DNA from: an uncultured Bacteroidia bacterium
GTDB lineage: Bacteria > Bacteroidota > Bacteroidia > J057 > CALLMJ01
Direction: 5' to 3'
Length of the DNA stretch: 32,417 nucleotides
Assembly (NCBI GenBank): GCA_938006875.1
Contig: CALLMJ010000105.1
Location: 1 to 32,417 of the forward strand
A program made the position numbers and the translations under genes. A model generated the notes under the pieces. That model made no database searches, had not been told where the DNA came from, and saw only the letters and a program-made list of their open reading frames with translations. Shown in pieces: positions 24,807 through 32,417 of this stretch; positions within the stretch are counted from its first letter, which is position 1; each line of letters starts with the position of its first letter.

Positions 24807-25202
24807 TTATAAAAATCTAGTTTTTTCTTCTGGCGTAGGCATTCTACAGGTTTCTTTTTTCCCGAACCATTTATAACGATTGGCAGCAAATTGAGTATAT
24901 AAAAAATCTCTAATAAATTTAGGAATAATAAAAAATATTACAGATAAATTCCAAGGGAAACCCATAATTTTTGCAGTTTGTATTACAGCAGAGCTTTTTG
25001 TGTATGAATGGTTTTTATGTATTAAAACTACTGTTGAAAGTTCATTAGAATTTAAACCATACTTTTCTAATAGTTCTTTTCCATTTTCTGACTGCAAAGA
25101 AGCAAACATTATACTTTTTGATTTATCATTTTTCAATACAAAATCTACAGATGCATTGCATACATTACAAACACCATCAAATAATAGAATAGGTTTATTC
25201 AT
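24807..25202 (-). CDS. DCC family thiol-disulfide oxidoreductase-like protein (DUF393)
   Basis: A 131-residue protein beginning MNKPILLFDGVCNVCNASVDFV. The DGVCNVC motif (9-15, with C12 and C15) names the family; it is followed by FASLQSENGKELL and the C-terminal RYKWFGKKETCRMPTPEEK. The fold is thioredoxin-like and function is undetermined. It lies 24 bases after the antiporter stop and probably shares its transcript. Confidence 0.88.
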   Translation of the reverse strand: MNKPILLFDGVCNVCNASVDFVLKNDKSKSIMFASLQSENGKELLEKYGLNSNELSTVVLIHKNHSYTKSSAVIQTAKIMGFPWNLSVIFFIIPKFIRDFLYTQFAANRYKWFGKKETCRMPTPEEKTRFL

Positions 25203-25226
25203 AATTTCAAAGAGGAATTGAAAAAT

Positions 25227-26477
25227 TTACATCATAATTTTATCATCTTTGATTTCGACTTCTTTTTCAACACCAAAAACTCTTTTAAGAATTAAGGGTG
25301 TTGATATTGTAGTAAAAATACCCATAATCACTAAAATAGAAAAAATTTCTGTGGAAATGAGCCCATTTTTATAGGCTATATTAGCAATTACGAGTTCCAT
25401 AATACCTCTTGCATTCAGACCTACTCCTAAAATTAAAGAAGTTGATTTATCTAAGCCAGCAATTGCACCACCAATCATTCCGCCTAAAATTTTGGAGATA
25501 AAAGAAACGGCAAGTATTGCAGCTAACAAACCCCAATTATCAATGGTTTGAAATTGAAACTCTAAACCAATACCCGCAAAAAATATAGGAGCTAAAAATC
25601 CCATAGCCATATTACTAGTGGTGGTTTCTATGGAGTGCATATATTCTTTACCAATGAGTTTTTCACTTAATAACATAGAAGCAAAAAATGCTCCTACAAT
25701 AAAATGTAACCCCAAAGATTCGGTAAAAGTGGAAAACAGTAAAATAAAAGCAAAGAAAATAGCAAACAAAGGTTCTTTACCTTTTAGAATAGATAAAATT
25801 TTGGTTATGGACTCTTCAATATAATTTCCACGATTTAAAATACGTCTAATAACTAAGTAAACCCAACTTAACAAAACAATAAAAACAATAAGTTTTAATA
25901 AGGAAATACCAGTAGCATTTAAAATAGAAGTGATTGACATATCAGTATCTTTAATATTCAATAAAATACCTAGTATAGTTAAGGCTATAACATCATCTAA
26001 AATCGCAACAGAAATAATTTTTTGCCCAACTTCTGAGTTAATTTTGCCTAAATCCATTAAAATACGAATACTAACAGGCAAAGCAGTAATAGCCACACAA
26101 AGACCCACGAAAACCATTGTCATTACAGGCAATTGAAAAGCATATCCCACAGCCATTCCACTAAACATAGGTAAGAAAAAAGCCATCATAGAAATGATTA
26201 TACTTCTTCCTTTCATAGATTTTAAAATATCCTCTATGTTGATTTCAAGCCCAGCAATAATTACTAATAAAAATATACCTAATTCAGAAATAACCTTAAT
26301 ATCTTCTGAACGATGAATTAAGTTAATAAGACTAGGACCCAAAATAATTCCTGCAATGATTTCTCCAATCATAGCAGGCTGTTTCATTCTTTCAAAAAGT
26401 TCACCAAAGATTCTAGCAGAAACTAAAAGAATCAATAAATTAGTAAAAAATGGCAGCTCAAAATGTGGTTCCATCAT
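25227..26477 (-). CDS. CPA2-type cation:proton antiporter
   Basis: A 416-residue membrane transporter with 12 or so helices. ERMKQPAMIGEIIAGIILGPSLI (about 30-52) and GIFLLVIIAGLEINIEDILKSMKG identify the KefB/NapA superfamily. SVAILDDVIALTILG contains the paired aspartates (DD) expected for electrogenic Na+/H+ exchange rather than K+ (Q-D/ND) types. The protein ends shortly after the transport domain, with no RCK/TrkA nucleotide-binding module, so regulation differs from KefC. The ion is inferred, not shown. Confidence 0.87.
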   Translation of the reverse strand: MMEPHFELPFFTNLLILLVSARIFGELFERMKQPAMIGEIIAGIILGPSLINLIHRSEDIKVISELGIFLLVIIAGLEINIEDILKSMKGRSIIISMMAFFLPMFSGMAVGYAFQLPVMTMVFVGLCVAITALPVSIRILMDLGKINSEVGQKIISVAILDDVIALTILGILLNIKDTDMSITSILNATGISLLKLIVFIVLLSWVYLVIRRILNRGNYIEESITKILSILKGKEPLFAIFFAFILLFSTFTESLGLHFIVGAFFASMLLSEKLIGKEYMHSIETTTSNMAMGFLAPIFFAGIGLEFQFQTIDNWGLLAAILAVSFISKILGGMIGGAIAGLDKSTSLILGVGLNARGIMELVIANIAYKNGLISTEIFSILVIMGIFTTISTPLILKRVFGVEKEVEIKDDKIMM

Positions 26478-26514
26478 TAAATTATTAATAGCGCAATTTT
26501 AAAAGCAATTTTTG

Positions 26515-26545
26515 CAAACATATTAATTAATTTTTAAATACCCAA
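26515..26545 (-). promoter_or_regulatory. promoter of the antiporter-DCC operon
   Basis: TTG (26543-26545), 20 bases, TATGTTTG (26515-26522) on the minus strand; the box ends 37 bases before the ATG. The -33 element overlaps one arm of the terminator stem that closes the upstream operon. Confidence 0.65.
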
Positions 26546-26579
26546 TTTTTTTTATTTTTAACCTCCAAAATTGGGTATT
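26537..26579 (-). terminator. terminator of the OMP-haaO-ppk2 operon
   Basis: AATACCCAATTTT (26537-26549) and AAAATTGGGTATT (26567-26579) form a 13-base perfect stem with a 17-base loop, 19 bases beyond the PPK2 stop. Confidence 0.75.
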
Positions 26580-26598
26580 GGTAAAACTATAATTATCC

Positions 26599-27342
26599 TC
26601 AAAATTGAGAAGGTGGGTAACTCAAATTCATATCTTCTAAGGTTTTCAATACTTTTTTGGCTATCAAATATTCCTTATAAAAGTTGTGGTCAGAAGGTAT
26701 AATTTCCCAAGGAATTACATTACATTTCTCAAAAACATCTTCATAACATTTTCTGTAATCAGGCCAGTATTTAGCTTCTTCCAAATCTTGCTGATTAAAT
26801 TTCCACATTTTATTGGGCATAGTTTGGCGTTCCAAAAAACGTTTTTGTTGTTCTTTTTCAGAAATATGTAAATAAAATTTTAAAATTGCGGTTCCTCTTT
26901 CCTGTAAAAGTTCTTCAAAGCTATTAATAAAATCAAAACGTTTTTTTATGGTTTTTTCATCTACCCACTTATGTACGCGAACAATTAAAACATCTTCATA
27001 ATGAGAACGATTAAACACATGAATCATTCCTTTTGGAGGAACATTTTTATGAATACGCCATAAAAAGTCATGGTCAAGTTCTTCTTCTGTAGGTTTTTTG
27101 AAAGAGATTACACGAATTCCCATAGGATTTACTCCAGAAAATACATCTCTTATTGCTCCATCTTTTCCTGAAGCATCCATTCCTTGTACAATAACCAACA
27201 AACTTCTCGAATGGCTAGCATACAGAACATCTTGAAGTTCCCCAATTTTTTTTACTATTTCAGCAGTTTTCTGCTTAATTTCTTCTTTATTAATTTCTTT
27301 TGGAGAACGTGTATTAATATCTTCTAAATTAATTTTTGGCAT
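26599..27342 (-). CDS. polyphosphate kinase 2 family protein
   Basis: A 247-residue PPK2. Walker A is GMDASGKDG (54-62), and NRSHYEDVLIVRVH (111-124) contains the lid/Walker B-like segment. FKKPTEEELDHDFLWRIHK and the later SEKEQQKRFLERQ complete the family signature. These enzymes move phosphate between polyphosphate and nucleoside mono- or diphosphates; the single-domain length fits class I or III, and the class cannot be set by eye. It starts three bases after the 3-hydroxyanthranilate dioxygenase stop, so it is co-transcribed with a gene of NAD precursor metabolism. Confidence 0.93.
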   Translation of the reverse strand: MPKINLEDINTRSPKEINKEEIKQKTAEIVKKIGELQDVLYASHSRSLLVIVQGMDASGKDGAIRDVFSGVNPMGIRVISFKKPTEEELDHDFLWRIHKNVPPKGMIHVFNRSHYEDVLIVRVHKWVDEKTIKKRFDFINSFEELLQERGTAILKFYLHISEKEQQKRFLERQTMPNKMWKFNQQDLEEAKYWPDYRKCYEDVFEKCNVIPWEIIPSDHNFYKEYLIAKKVLKTLEDMNLSYPPSQF

Positions 27343-27345
27343 AAA

Positions 27346-27870
27346 TTATGAATCTTTTTTTAAAAAATGAGAAGGCGGTTCAAAAACATTACCACAATTT
27401 TTACAAGTTCTCAGTTCTTCATTTTCATAAAATTCTTTGAGAATAGGCTGTAATTGAGTGGTTAAATTGGTGAGAAATAGTTCAGCATGATAAAGTAAAT
27501 GATTACAATTTTCGCAATACCATTCCAAAGCATCGTTAGATTGTCTAGTTCTTTCAATAACCATGCCTATTGTATTTTCTTTTCGTTGAGGTGAATGAGG
27601 TACGTTCGGAGGTAAAAGAAAAACTTCCCCTTGTTTTATAGGTATATCTTTAATTTTTTTATTTTCATCAAGGATTCTCAGAACCATATCACCTTCAATT
27701 TGATAAAAAAATTCTTCTGTTGGGTTTACATGAAAATCTTTTCTTGCATTAGGACCTCCGACTAAGGTAACCATAAAATCTGTATTTTCCCAAATAAGCT
27801 TGTTACCCACCGGAGGTTTTAATAAATGACGATTTTCTTCAATCCATTGAAATAAATTTATGGGTATCAT
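27346..27870 (-). CDS. 3-hydroxyanthranilate 3,4-dioxygenase
   Basis: A 174-residue cupin enzyme opening the ring of 3-hydroxyanthranilate in the kynurenine route to quinolinate and NAD. The active-site iron ligands are H47, E53 and H92 (in FHVNPTEEFF and VPHSPQR). Substrate-binding arginines are R43 and R96, and E107 is the catalytic acid in VIERTR. A rubredoxin-like second iron site is present as C119/C122 and C156/C159. Length matches bacterial NbaC/HaaO. It lies between an outer-membrane protein gene (ten bases) and ppk2 (three bases); other kynurenine genes are not in the window. Confidence 0.95.
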   Translation of the reverse strand: MIPINLFQWIEENRHLLKPPVGNKLIWENTDFMVTLVGGPNARKDFHVNPTEEFFYQIEGDMVLRILDENKKIKDIPIKQGEVFLLPPNVPHSPQRKENTIGMVIERTRQSNDALEWYCENCNHLLYHAELFLTNLTTQLQPILKEFYENEELRTCKNCGNVFEPPSHFLKKDS

Positions 27871-27880
27871 ATTTATTTTT

Positions 27881-28678
27881 TTAGTTTGTCAAGTAAAATT
27901 TAAAACCTAAATTGAAACGAAGGGCACTATATGAGGACATTTGAGATTGTGATTCCCCTTTTTCTAAAGTAGTATATGTATCAACAAAAATTGTTTCATA
28001 AGTATTACCAGTTTGCCCCCAATCATTATATTTATCTTCTCCAAAAACTTTATAAGCCATTACTTTAGAATTTTTGGATTTAATGTGTAGCAGTAGCATC
28101 TGAACTTCTGATGTTAAAGCAAAATTCTTCGTAAGATTATATTCAAGCCCGAGTGAAGTAAAGGCTCCTATATTAAATTTACCAAAAGTTTTTATTTTTA
28201 AATACACAGAATTATCAATGGTTGGATTCATTATATTTTTTGAGGAAATTAAGGCTTCTGTAATTTGAAATCCACCTAATGGAACTACGGGACCCAATTT
28301 TCCAATTACGTTTAATTTTTCCGAATTAGATTTTGCAATAAACATAGGAGTAGCCATAAACATTCTGGCATAATCTGTTCGATATTCCGTAAATCCTTTT
28401 TTTAGGTCATTCGTTAAAGTATTTTTTCCATGAACATAATTGAACATTAACTCAATTCCAATATAGTCATTAAACAAATAACCACCACCTAAATTAAAAT
28501 TAGCACCTGCACCATAAGTACCGTAATTCAAAGTAGTACGGTTAGATGTATCTACTTGATAACCCAATAAAACCTTCATAAAGGGCATTCCATAACCATT
28601 ATTCGTTTCAATAAAAAAATTTTGAGATTTTGATAATTGAAAGCACATTAATAGAAAAATTAGTTTAATATAATGCAT
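27881..28678 (-). CDS. outer-membrane beta-barrel protein
   Basis: A 265-residue protein with a signal peptide (MHYIKLIFLLMCFQLSKSQ) and alternating hydrophobic strands typical of a small barrel: GAGANFNLGGGYLFNDYIGIELMFNYVHG, then ALTSEVQMLLLHI, and the closing strand ALRFNLGFKFYL with a C-terminal aromatic pattern. No specific function is visible. The start is the ATG at 28676-28678, since the upstream TTG is part of the promoter box. It is first gene of the operon with the dioxygenase and PPK2. Confidence 0.75.
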   Translation of the reverse strand: MHYIKLIFLLMCFQLSKSQNFFIETNNGYGMPFMKVLLGYQVDTSNRTTLNYGTYGAGANFNLGGGYLFNDYIGIELMFNYVHGKNTLTNDLKKGFTEYRTDYARMFMATPMFIAKSNSEKLNVIGKLGPVVPLGGFQITEALISSKNIMNPTIDNSVYLKIKTFGKFNIGAFTSLGLEYNLTKNFALTSEVQMLLLHIKSKNSKVMAYKVFGEDKYNDWGQTGNTYETIFVDTYTTLEKGESQSQMSSYSALRFNLGFKFYLTN

Positions 28679-28696
28679 GAGTTCCTGATATTTTTG

Positions 28697-28728
28697 CAAT
28701 TTTAATTTGTTTTTTTTAAAACTCCAAA
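28697..28728 (-). promoter_or_regulatory. promoter of the OMP-haaO-ppk2 operon
   Basis: TTTG (28725-28728), exactly 20 bases, TAAAATTG (28697-28704, one mismatch to TAnnTTTG) on the minus strand. The box ends 18 bases before the ATG. Confidence 0.6.
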
Positions 28729-28810
28729 CAAATTAAACTTTTTTTCAAAAATTGTTTATAAGGAACTGATTTTCAAACTATCAACTAACTTAATTGTTTA
28801 GAATAGGAAA

Positions 28811-30148
28811 TTATTTTTGATAAAATGTGCTTAGAATTTCTCCGGTTGATTTTTTTAAATCCACAAATGCTGCATAAGTTTCTAAAAGTGTGTTATAGTA
28901 GTTGATTTGTGCTTGTTCTAATGCAGTTTGAGCTTGAACCAATTCTAAATTAGAACCCACCCCTTTCTCATATTTTTGTTTAGAAACCCTAAAAACTTCT
29001 TGAGCCAACTCTAAATTTCTTTTTTGTATTTCCAAAGTAGTTTTAGAATTGATAAATTGGGTTTCTGCATTAGTAACCTCAAAATCAACAGCTTGTTTAA
29101 AAATTTTTAGATCTTGCTCATAAGTATATAAACGATTTTTTTCAGCTTGTATTCTATTGTGAGCCACTAAACCATCAAATATAGGAACTTTAATTTGAAT
29201 ACCTACTAAACCAAAACCAAACCATTGTTTTTTAGTGTCCCAAAAATTAAATTCGTTTCTTTGTGCTTGAGTACTTAATGAAGCATAACCATAAATTCCG
29301 GGCAGTCTTGCAAATTGGTATCGTTGAATATTCTTTTTCTGAAGTTTGATTTGTTGTTGTAATAAATCAAATTCAATTCTTTTAGAACCGTTCGTAGAAA
29401 TACTGGCACTAAGAACTTCTGAAATTTTTTGGTCTAAATTATCGGTTTCTAGTTCAAAAGATTGTTTTAGGTCCATACCCATTTGAAATTTGAGTAAATT
29501 AAAACTTAAATCCACCAATTTTTTAGCTTTTTCTAATTCTGTTTTTAGGTTATTATAAGATACTTGAACCCTATCCACGTCAATAGATTCAGCCATGCCA
29601 TTGTTTTTTAAGGAAGTTAAAATTTTGATGGTTGTATCCAATTGAGATAAATTGGAATTCAGAATGTCTAACCTTTTTTGATTAATAATTACTGCATAAT
29701 AAGCTTTGGCAATATTACCTGCTAAATCTTCTTGAGTTTTTAGGATTTGTTTATCTAAAAGTTGATAATAAAGCTTAGAAGCTTCAATTCCTACAAAATA
29801 TTGACCATCAAAAATCAATTGAGATAATTGAATATTTGCTTGAGCGTTATTTTTGGTACCAAATTTTACTGGAATAAAGACACCCGGAGGACCTCCAAAA
29901 GCTGCAGCAGGAATTAAAGAAGTTGGTAACTCTACAAAATGACGTACATCTAAATCTGCATTCAATTGAGGTAAACCCATACCTACTGTTTCACGCATTT
30001 GATACTTGCCAATTTGTTTCTCTAATTCTGCTTTGGTTACATTAGGATGATTTTTTAAAGCATAATCTATACATTGTTGTAAGGACATTTTGTTTTGTCC
30101 GTATAAAAAATGGCTTAAAAATAGAAGCCAAAGTACGTTTTTTTTCAT
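28811..30148 (-). CDS. TolC family outer-membrane efflux protein
   Basis: A 445-residue protein with a signal peptide (MKKNVLWLLFLSHFLYGQ) followed by MSLQQCIDYALKNHPNV, the standard TolC opening. Two repeats of long helices and barrel strands follow, ending with RVSKQKYEKGVGSNLELVQAQTALEQAQINYYN, the classic second-repeat signature. It forms the outer-membrane exit duct of tripartite pumps. The membrane-fusion protein and inner-membrane pump are not in the window, so it is an orphan here. The start is the ATG at 30146-30148, because the upstream TTG belongs to the promoter. Confidence 0.93.
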   Translation of the reverse strand: MKKNVLWLLFLSHFLYGQNKMSLQQCIDYALKNHPNVTKAELEKQIGKYQMRETVGMGLPQLNADLDVRHFVELPTSLIPAAAFGGPPGVFIPVKFGTKNNAQANIQLSQLIFDGQYFVGIEASKLYYQLLDKQILKTQEDLAGNIAKAYYAVIINQKRLDILNSNLSQLDTTIKILTSLKNNGMAESIDVDRVQVSYNNLKTELEKAKKLVDLSFNLLKFQMGMDLKQSFELETDNLDQKISEVLSASISTNGSKRIEFDLLQQQIKLQKKNIQRYQFARLPGIYGYASLSTQAQRNEFNFWDTKKQWFGFGLVGIQIKVPIFDGLVAHNRIQAEKNRLYTYEQDLKIFKQAVDFEVTNAETQFINSKTTLEIQKRNLELAQEVFRVSKQKYEKGVGSNLELVQAQTALEQAQINYYNTLLETYAAFVDLKKSTGEILSTFYQK

Positions 30149-30163
30149 GTTGAAATTTTTTTG

Positions 30164-30195
30164 CAAAATTGTATAGAAAACTATGGAAACTCAAA
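30164..30195 (-). promoter_or_regulatory. promoter of the tolC-like gene
   Basis: TTTG (30192-30195), exactly 20 bases, CAATTTTG (30164-30171, one mismatch) on the minus strand; the box ends 15 bases before the ATG. Confidence 0.6.
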
Positions 30196-30269
30196 AAAAG
30201 TTTCAAGTTTCCTAAAAATTTTTTCTTAATGAATTTAAGAAATACATGATATTTTTTAGTTTCGTTTTT

Positions 30270-30402
30270 GGGTGTGCCCCTTGCTACGCTGCGGTCCGGG
30301 CTTGCTTCGGATTTCCCTTCGTTTCAGCAATCCCTTTTCAAAAGCATCAAAAGGCAGTGCCACTTTGTGTCCTCTCATGCTCTATCGTGTACTTTTTTAC
30401 AC
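30270..30402. repeat. GC-rich island, probable dispersed intergenic repeat
   Basis: In the divergent tolC-ruvA gap, 30271-30300 contains 22 G or C out of 30, against a very AT-rich background. The island includes GGTCCGGGCTTGCTTCGG, the small palindrome GGCAGTGCC (30353-30361), and ends with GTGTA-CTTTTT-TACAC (30387-30402). The style is that of GC-rich elements scattered between genes in many Bacteroidota genomes. Only one copy is in this window, so repetition is an inference. A 66-residue plus-strand frame across it has no protein-like features. Confidence 0.5.
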
Positions 30403-30433
30403 AAAAGAACGAAGTCTAAATAATGAAAATTCG

Positions 30434-30465
30434 TTTGAATTTTATGGAAAATTTTTATATTTTTG
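30434..30465 (+). promoter_or_regulatory. promoter of ruvA
   Basis: TTTG (30434-30437), exactly 20 bases, TATTTTTG (30458-30465). The box ends only nine bases before the ATG, so the transcript would be almost leaderless. Confidence 0.7.
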
Positions 30466-30474
30466 TAATTAATT

Positions 30475-31068
30475 ATGATTGAATATTTGAAAGGCAATTT
30501 AGTATTAATTGAGCCTTCCTTTATGATTTTGGATTGCAATGGTATTGGATATGGATTAAAAATTTCTTTATCCACTTATGAGGATTTTCATCAGCATTTA
30601 CAAAAAGATATAAAGGTATTTACATATCTCCAAATTCGTGAAGATGCACATATTTTATATGGTTTTTCTTCTGAAGAAGAAAAAAAAATCTTTTTAATGC
30701 TATTATCAATTTCAGGCGTTGGAGGAAACACTGCTTTAACAATTTTGTCTGGTTTATCTGTTCAGGAAATATACCAAGCCCTTGAACAACAAAATGTTAT
30801 CGCTTTCAAATCCATTAAAGGAATTGGCGAAAAAACCGCTCAAAGAATTATTTTAGAACTCAAAGATAAATTCAAATCTTTAAAGTCAACCAACACATTT
30901 GAAAAAATGAATGAGCAAGAACAATTAAAATTAGACGCCATTCAGGGTCTTGTGAATATGGGATTGAAAAAACAAGATGTTGAAAAAAGAGTTGAAGAAC
31001 TTCTAAAACAAGGTATTAACAAAATTGACGAAATAATAAGAGGTGTTTTAAAACTTAATAAAAAATAA
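30475..31068 (+). CDS. ruvA: Holliday junction branch migration protein RuvA
   Basis: A 197-residue protein that binds four-way DNA junctions and loads the RuvB motor. Domain I begins MIEYLKGNLVLIEPSFMILD with VFTYLQIREDAHILYGF near 48-64. The two helix-hairpin-helix motifs are SISGVGGNTALTILSG (78-93) and IKGIGEKTAQRIILELKDK (114-132). The C-terminal domain III (about 150-197) that contacts RuvB is present. Length is standard. ruvB and ruvC are not adjacent. Confidence 0.97.
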   Translation: MIEYLKGNLVLIEPSFMILDCNGIGYGLKISLSTYEDFHQHLQKDIKVFTYLQIREDAHILYGFSSEEEKKIFLMLLSISGVGGNTALTILSGLSVQEIYQALEQQNVIAFKSIKGIGEKTAQRIILELKDKFKSLKSTNTFEKMNEQEQLKLDAIQGLVNMGLKKQDVEKRVEELLKQGINKIDEIIRGVLKLNKK

Positions 31069-31086
31069 TTTTAATTTTGGATTTTT

Positions 31087-32052
31087 ATGGAATATTTTTG
31101 TACATTATTTAATCAGTTTTACCTTGCTCGTGGACTTACCATGATAGAATCTTTATTTCAATATTGCTTAAATGCAAATATTTATGTTTTTGCTTTTGAT
31201 CAAGAAACTTTTGAATATTTATCATCCTTAAATGACCCTAGAATTATTCCCATAAGTCTTCATGAATTTGAAGATGAAGAGCTTCTAAAAATAAAAAAAA
31301 GTCGTAGCTTAGCAGAATATTGTTGGACATCCACCTCTTCTACATTGCTATACTTGTTTAAAAAGTATAATTTACCTCAATGTACTTACCTTGATGCTGA
31401 TTTATTTTTTTATCATTCTCCTGAAATTTTAATTCATGAATTACCCCATAAAAAATCTGTTTTACTTACAGAGCATCATTATACACCAAAATACGATACT
31501 TCTCAAAAAACAGGGAGATTCTGCGTTCAATTTATGACATTTAAAAATAATGAGGAGGGTGTAAAAGCTTTGAAATGGTGGCGTGAACAATGCTTAAATT
31601 GGTGTTTTGCTAGATTTGAAGATGGAAAATTTGGTGACCAAAAATATTTAGATGACTGGGAAACACGCTTTCCTTTTGTTCATATTTTAAAACATTTAGG
31701 AGGAGGTGTTGCCCCTTGGAATATCCAACAATATGATTTACAAGAAGATAATTTTATACTTCATGATTCCGGAGAATCCTATCCCTTAGTTTTTTATCAT
31801 TTTCACTATGTAAAATTTTATAATGAGTTTTTAGAACTCGGAAGATATAAACTTTCAGAAGAAGTTATTCTGCAAATTTATAAACCTTATATTCAAAAAC
31901 TACTAGAAAAAGAGAAGGTTTTACCTAAAAACTTAAATGTAAATGGTAAAAACCCTTATCCATTCACATGGAAATTTCCTTTTGTACAAATAAAAAGAAA
32001 ATGTAAAGGAGTAAACTACCTTTATAGATGGGAAGATTGGAAAAATTTATAA
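31087..32052 (+). CDS. glycosyltransferase-like protein, GT-A fold
   Basis: A 321-residue cytosolic protein. It begins YFCTLFNQFYLARGLTMIES, typical of GT-A transferases that act on sugar nucleotides, and has the metal-binding DxD in CTYLDADLFFYH (D103 and D105). WRIHLGG-like and HFHYVKF segments fit the acceptor side. I cannot assign a GT family or acceptor. It lies 18 bases after ruvA and just before the rRNA promoter, with no terminator I can see, so read-through into the rRNA leader is conceivable. Confidence 0.7.
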   Translation: MEYFCTLFNQFYLARGLTMIESLFQYCLNANIYVFAFDQETFEYLSSLNDPRIIPISLHEFEDEELLKIKKSRSLAEYCWTSTSSTLLYLFKKYNLPQCTYLDADLFFYHSPEILIHELPHKKSVLLTEHHYTPKYDTSQKTGRFCVQFMTFKNNEEGVKALKWWREQCLNWCFARFEDGKFGDQKYLDDWETRFPFVHILKHLGGGVAPWNIQQYDLQEDNFILHDSGESYPLVFYHFHYVKFYNEFLELGRYKLSEEVILQIYKPYIQKLLEKEKVLPKNLNVNGKNPYPFTWKFPFVQIKRKCKGVNYLYRWEDWKNL

Positions 32053-32144
32053 TTTTTTTCTACGAAAGGGGTTGGGTTTTTATTGGTATAAATACTTAGA
32101 TATATCAGTAAAAACACGTAAAAATAAAAAAATTGTAATAAACA

Positions 32145-32176
32145 TTTGGATAATAAGAAAAAGGTTTATAATTTTG
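32145..32176 (+). promoter_or_regulatory. rRNA operon promoter
   Basis: TTTG (32145-32148), exactly 20 bases, TAATTTTG (32169-32176). This is the full consensus, about 122 bases before the predicted 16S 5' end. It is the expected main rrn promoter. Confidence 0.75.
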
Positions 32177-32298
32177 CAGTCCAATTTGATTTGAGGTTTT
32201 GGGTTATAGTGATTAATTAGAAAAGATATTTGACACGAAGGGCATTAGTTGAAAGTAATATTAAGAGGTAAGGTAAAAAGAGGGGGAAAAAAGGAATT
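32177..32298 (+). other. 16S rRNA leader
   Basis: The transcribed spacer between the rrn promoter and mature 16S. It includes TATTTGACACGAAGGGC near 32226-32242 and a purine-rich stretch (32262-32298). It would hold processing and antitermination signals, but I cannot identify a boxA or the pairing partner, which lies beyond the window. Confidence 0.5.
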
Positions 32299-32417
32299 GA
32301 GGATGAAGAGTTTGATCCTGGCTCAGGATGAACGCTAGCGGAAGGCCTAATACATGCAAGTTGAACGTGCTTTTAAAGAAGTAACGTAGCGGACGGGTGC
32401 GTAACGCGTATGAAACC
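32299..32417 (+). rRNA. rrs: 16S ribosomal RNA, 5' end (partial)
   Basis: The universal 27F segment AGAGTTTGATCCTGGCTCAG is at 32307-32326, followed by GATGAACGCTAGCGG, then AGGCCTAATACATGCAAG, as in Bacteroidota. The mature end is set by analogy, eight bases before AGAGTTTGATC. The gene runs off the right edge of the window. Confidence 0.97.

Noticed and set aside
25618-26136. Two 68-residue plus-strand frames
   Set aside because: Both are antisense shadows of the antiporter gene.
28749-28800. AATTGTTTA occurring twice downstream of the tolC-like gene
   Set aside because: These are direct, not inverted, copies of a low-complexity AT word and do not form a terminator.
30272-30472. 66-residue plus-strand frame across the GC-rich island
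   Set aside because: Its composition reflects the island, it has no recognisable motif, and it runs into the ruvA promoter.
32053-32144. Possible tRNA or small RNA between the glycosyltransferase and the rRNA promoter
   Set aside because: No cloverleaf, TTCRA loop or strong stem is visible in this AT-rich stretch.

Overview
The window is a strongly AT-rich chromosomal segment of a member of the Bacteroidota, most likely a Cytophagales-like lineage. Four things support this. Promoters follow the Bacteroidota pattern TTTG-N20-TAnnTTTG, and starts lack Shine-Dalgarno sequences. There is a remnant of a type IX secretion (T9SS) C-terminal domain. The gene order ileS-dksA-lspA is typical of the phylum. 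The right edge enters a 16S rRNA gene with a Bacteroidota-like 5' end. Genus cannot be fixed from this sequence alone.

Layout from left to right. 1-39 is the tail of an unidentified CDS. 59-934 is an ACC-deaminase/D-cysteine-desulfhydrase-like PLP enzyme. On the minus strand, 956-5110 carries a lipoprotein, an Mpo1-like (DUF962) membrane protein, a frameshifted GT39-type membrane glycosyltransferase, a DegT-family sugar aminotransferase, a YqeY protein and a DUF983 protein. A dienoyl-CoA-reductase-like SDR follows at 5270-6136. The block 6206-8529 reads as one operon: PepSY-like secreted protein, a 59-residue CcmD-like membrane protein that is easily missed, an atypical SDR, and ispE. The block 8570-13113 is ileS-dksA-lspA.

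The 13117-13823 gap is a gene graveyard containing a T9SS sorting domain broken by two frameshifts. The plus strand then carries pdhA (with a strong terminator), a DUF819 membrane protein and hemA. A photolyase-like gene converges on hemA. Next come a LolE/FtsX-type permease, a glutathione peroxidase, a probably well-expressed lipoprotein with its own promoter and GC-rich terminator, and the plus-strand operon panC-gtrA-MBOAT.

The right third holds a DCC-family thioredoxin-like protein with a CPA2-type cation/proton antiporter, a minus-strand operon (outer-membrane protein, 3-hydroxyanthranilate dioxygenase, PPK2 kinase), a TolC-family protein, a GC-rich island in the tolC-ruvA gap, ruvA, a GT-A-like glycosyltransferase, and the promoter, leader and first bases of an rRNA operon.

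Most of the window is core metabolism and envelope housekeeping. I saw no CRISPR array, prophage, complete insertion sequence or defence system. The observations most worth a second look are the GXHH signature in IleRS, the homopolymer frameshift in the GT39 gene, the T9SS remnant, the hidden ccmD-like gene, the photolyase with an altered FAD-site sequence, a 17-base element shared by two promoters, and the consistent N20 promoter spacing, which also corrects five start codons.
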